A model generated the notes under the pieces. It saw only the letters and a list, made by a program, of their open reading frames with translations, made no database searches and had not been told where the DNA came from. A stretch of 64,000 nucleotides of DNA, from contig NC_133230.1 of the NCBI RefSeq assembly GCF_040436345.1, positions 19,292,197 through 19,356,196 of the forward strand, read 5' to 3'. A program made the position numbers and the translations under genes. Position 1 is the first letter of the stretch. Each line of letters begins with the position of its first letter. The stretch is from Pagrus major. Its lineage: Eukaryota > Chordata > Actinopteri > Spariformes > Sparidae. Below are positions 63,801 through 64,000 of this stretch, one piece after another.

Positions 63801-64000
63801 GTATCATCATAATTAAGAGCTGTGGCAGCGCTGTCAGCTCCATCAGCTGCTTTGTTGTGGGTGATAAAGAGCCACGGTACAGTTAATCTTCAATCAACAA
63901 GTCAGCACTAAAAGTACAGTTCAGCTCACTAAGAACATCTTTGAAAGTTTTCGTATCTGAGTCTATCCAGGATCAACAAGGCAGACTCAAATTAGATATC

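Larger units (their letters stand above)
49679..64000 (+). other. rcan3 first coding intron (incomplete), no other gene recognised
   Basis: More than 14.3 kb without an identifiable exon. It contains element fragments (52314, 54937, 56281, 58080, 59080), simple repeats (49905-49935, 53637-53706, 55610-55629, 60592-60799) and hairpins (54317-54397, 59280-59324). Frames listed in translation here are repeat-driven or lack splice context. A stretch at 63570-63660 with GGCAATTATTGTTATGAAA looks unlike a repeat and may be regulatory. Confidence 0.6.

Noticed and set aside
49684-64000. Search for the RCAN RRM exon (expected ERFEALF-like and YFAQ-like motifs)
   Set aside because: No frame contains these motifs, so the exon is taken to lie outside the window.

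Overview
The window is vertebrate nuclear DNA, almost certainly from a ray-finned (probably percomorph) fish. The genes have GT-AG introns and read as clear orthologues of vertebrate genes. The intergenic DNA is AT-rich and full of (CA)n/(GT)n microsatellites and of dispersed fish repeats: CAGTGATGGAATG-type and GGGCTGCAAC-type elements, an AGTTCACCC-type element and a 'gctaagctaac' foldback repeat. No bacterial, CRISPR, rRNA or tRNA signal was found.

Layout, left to right. (1) 1439-2176, minus: an intronless claudin of the CLDN23 type, with a short transposon-like element just 12 bp beyond its stop codon. (2) 7171-14964, minus: a complete 15-coding-exon grainyhead-like transcription factor, best called grhl3 (570 aa), with a good poly(A) site near 6305. 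(3) 15150-35040: about 20 kb without a recognisable gene, holding microsatellites, transposon fragments, foldback repeats and a few possible regulatory clusters. (4) 35045-39712: a 4.7-kb minisatellite with a 21-bp monomer, a 63-bp trimer and a higher-order unit of about 1.08-1.2 kb. (5) 40286-45355, plus: a complete 11-coding-exon nipal3 (376 aa), a NIPA-family magnesium-transporter-like membrane protein, with a compact promoter and three upstream ORFs. (6) 47270-47629: a CCAAT-box-rich, GC-rich putative promoter and noncoding first exon. (7) 49469-49678, plus: the first coding exon of rcan3 (calcipressin-3). The rest of that gene lies beyond the window, so 49679-64000 is its first coding intron.

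The order grhl3 - nipal3 - rcan3 matches human 1p36.11, which supports the gene names. Human STPG1, which sits between GRHL3 and NIPAL3, was not recognised here; that interval holds repeats and the minisatellite. The genes do not form one pathway. grhl3 and cldn23 both belong to epithelial barrier biology, nipal3 encodes a membrane transporter-like protein, and rcan3 encodes a calcineurin regulator.

The most unusual structure is the hierarchical minisatellite upstream of nipal3. Next come the uORF-bearing nipal3 leader with a perfect GTCACGTGAC box, the cysteine-rich claudin tail, and the transposon that seems to supply the claudin 3'UTR. All coordinates come from manual reading; exon ends were checked by splice consensus and reading-frame continuity, and nothing was verified against transcripts or databases.
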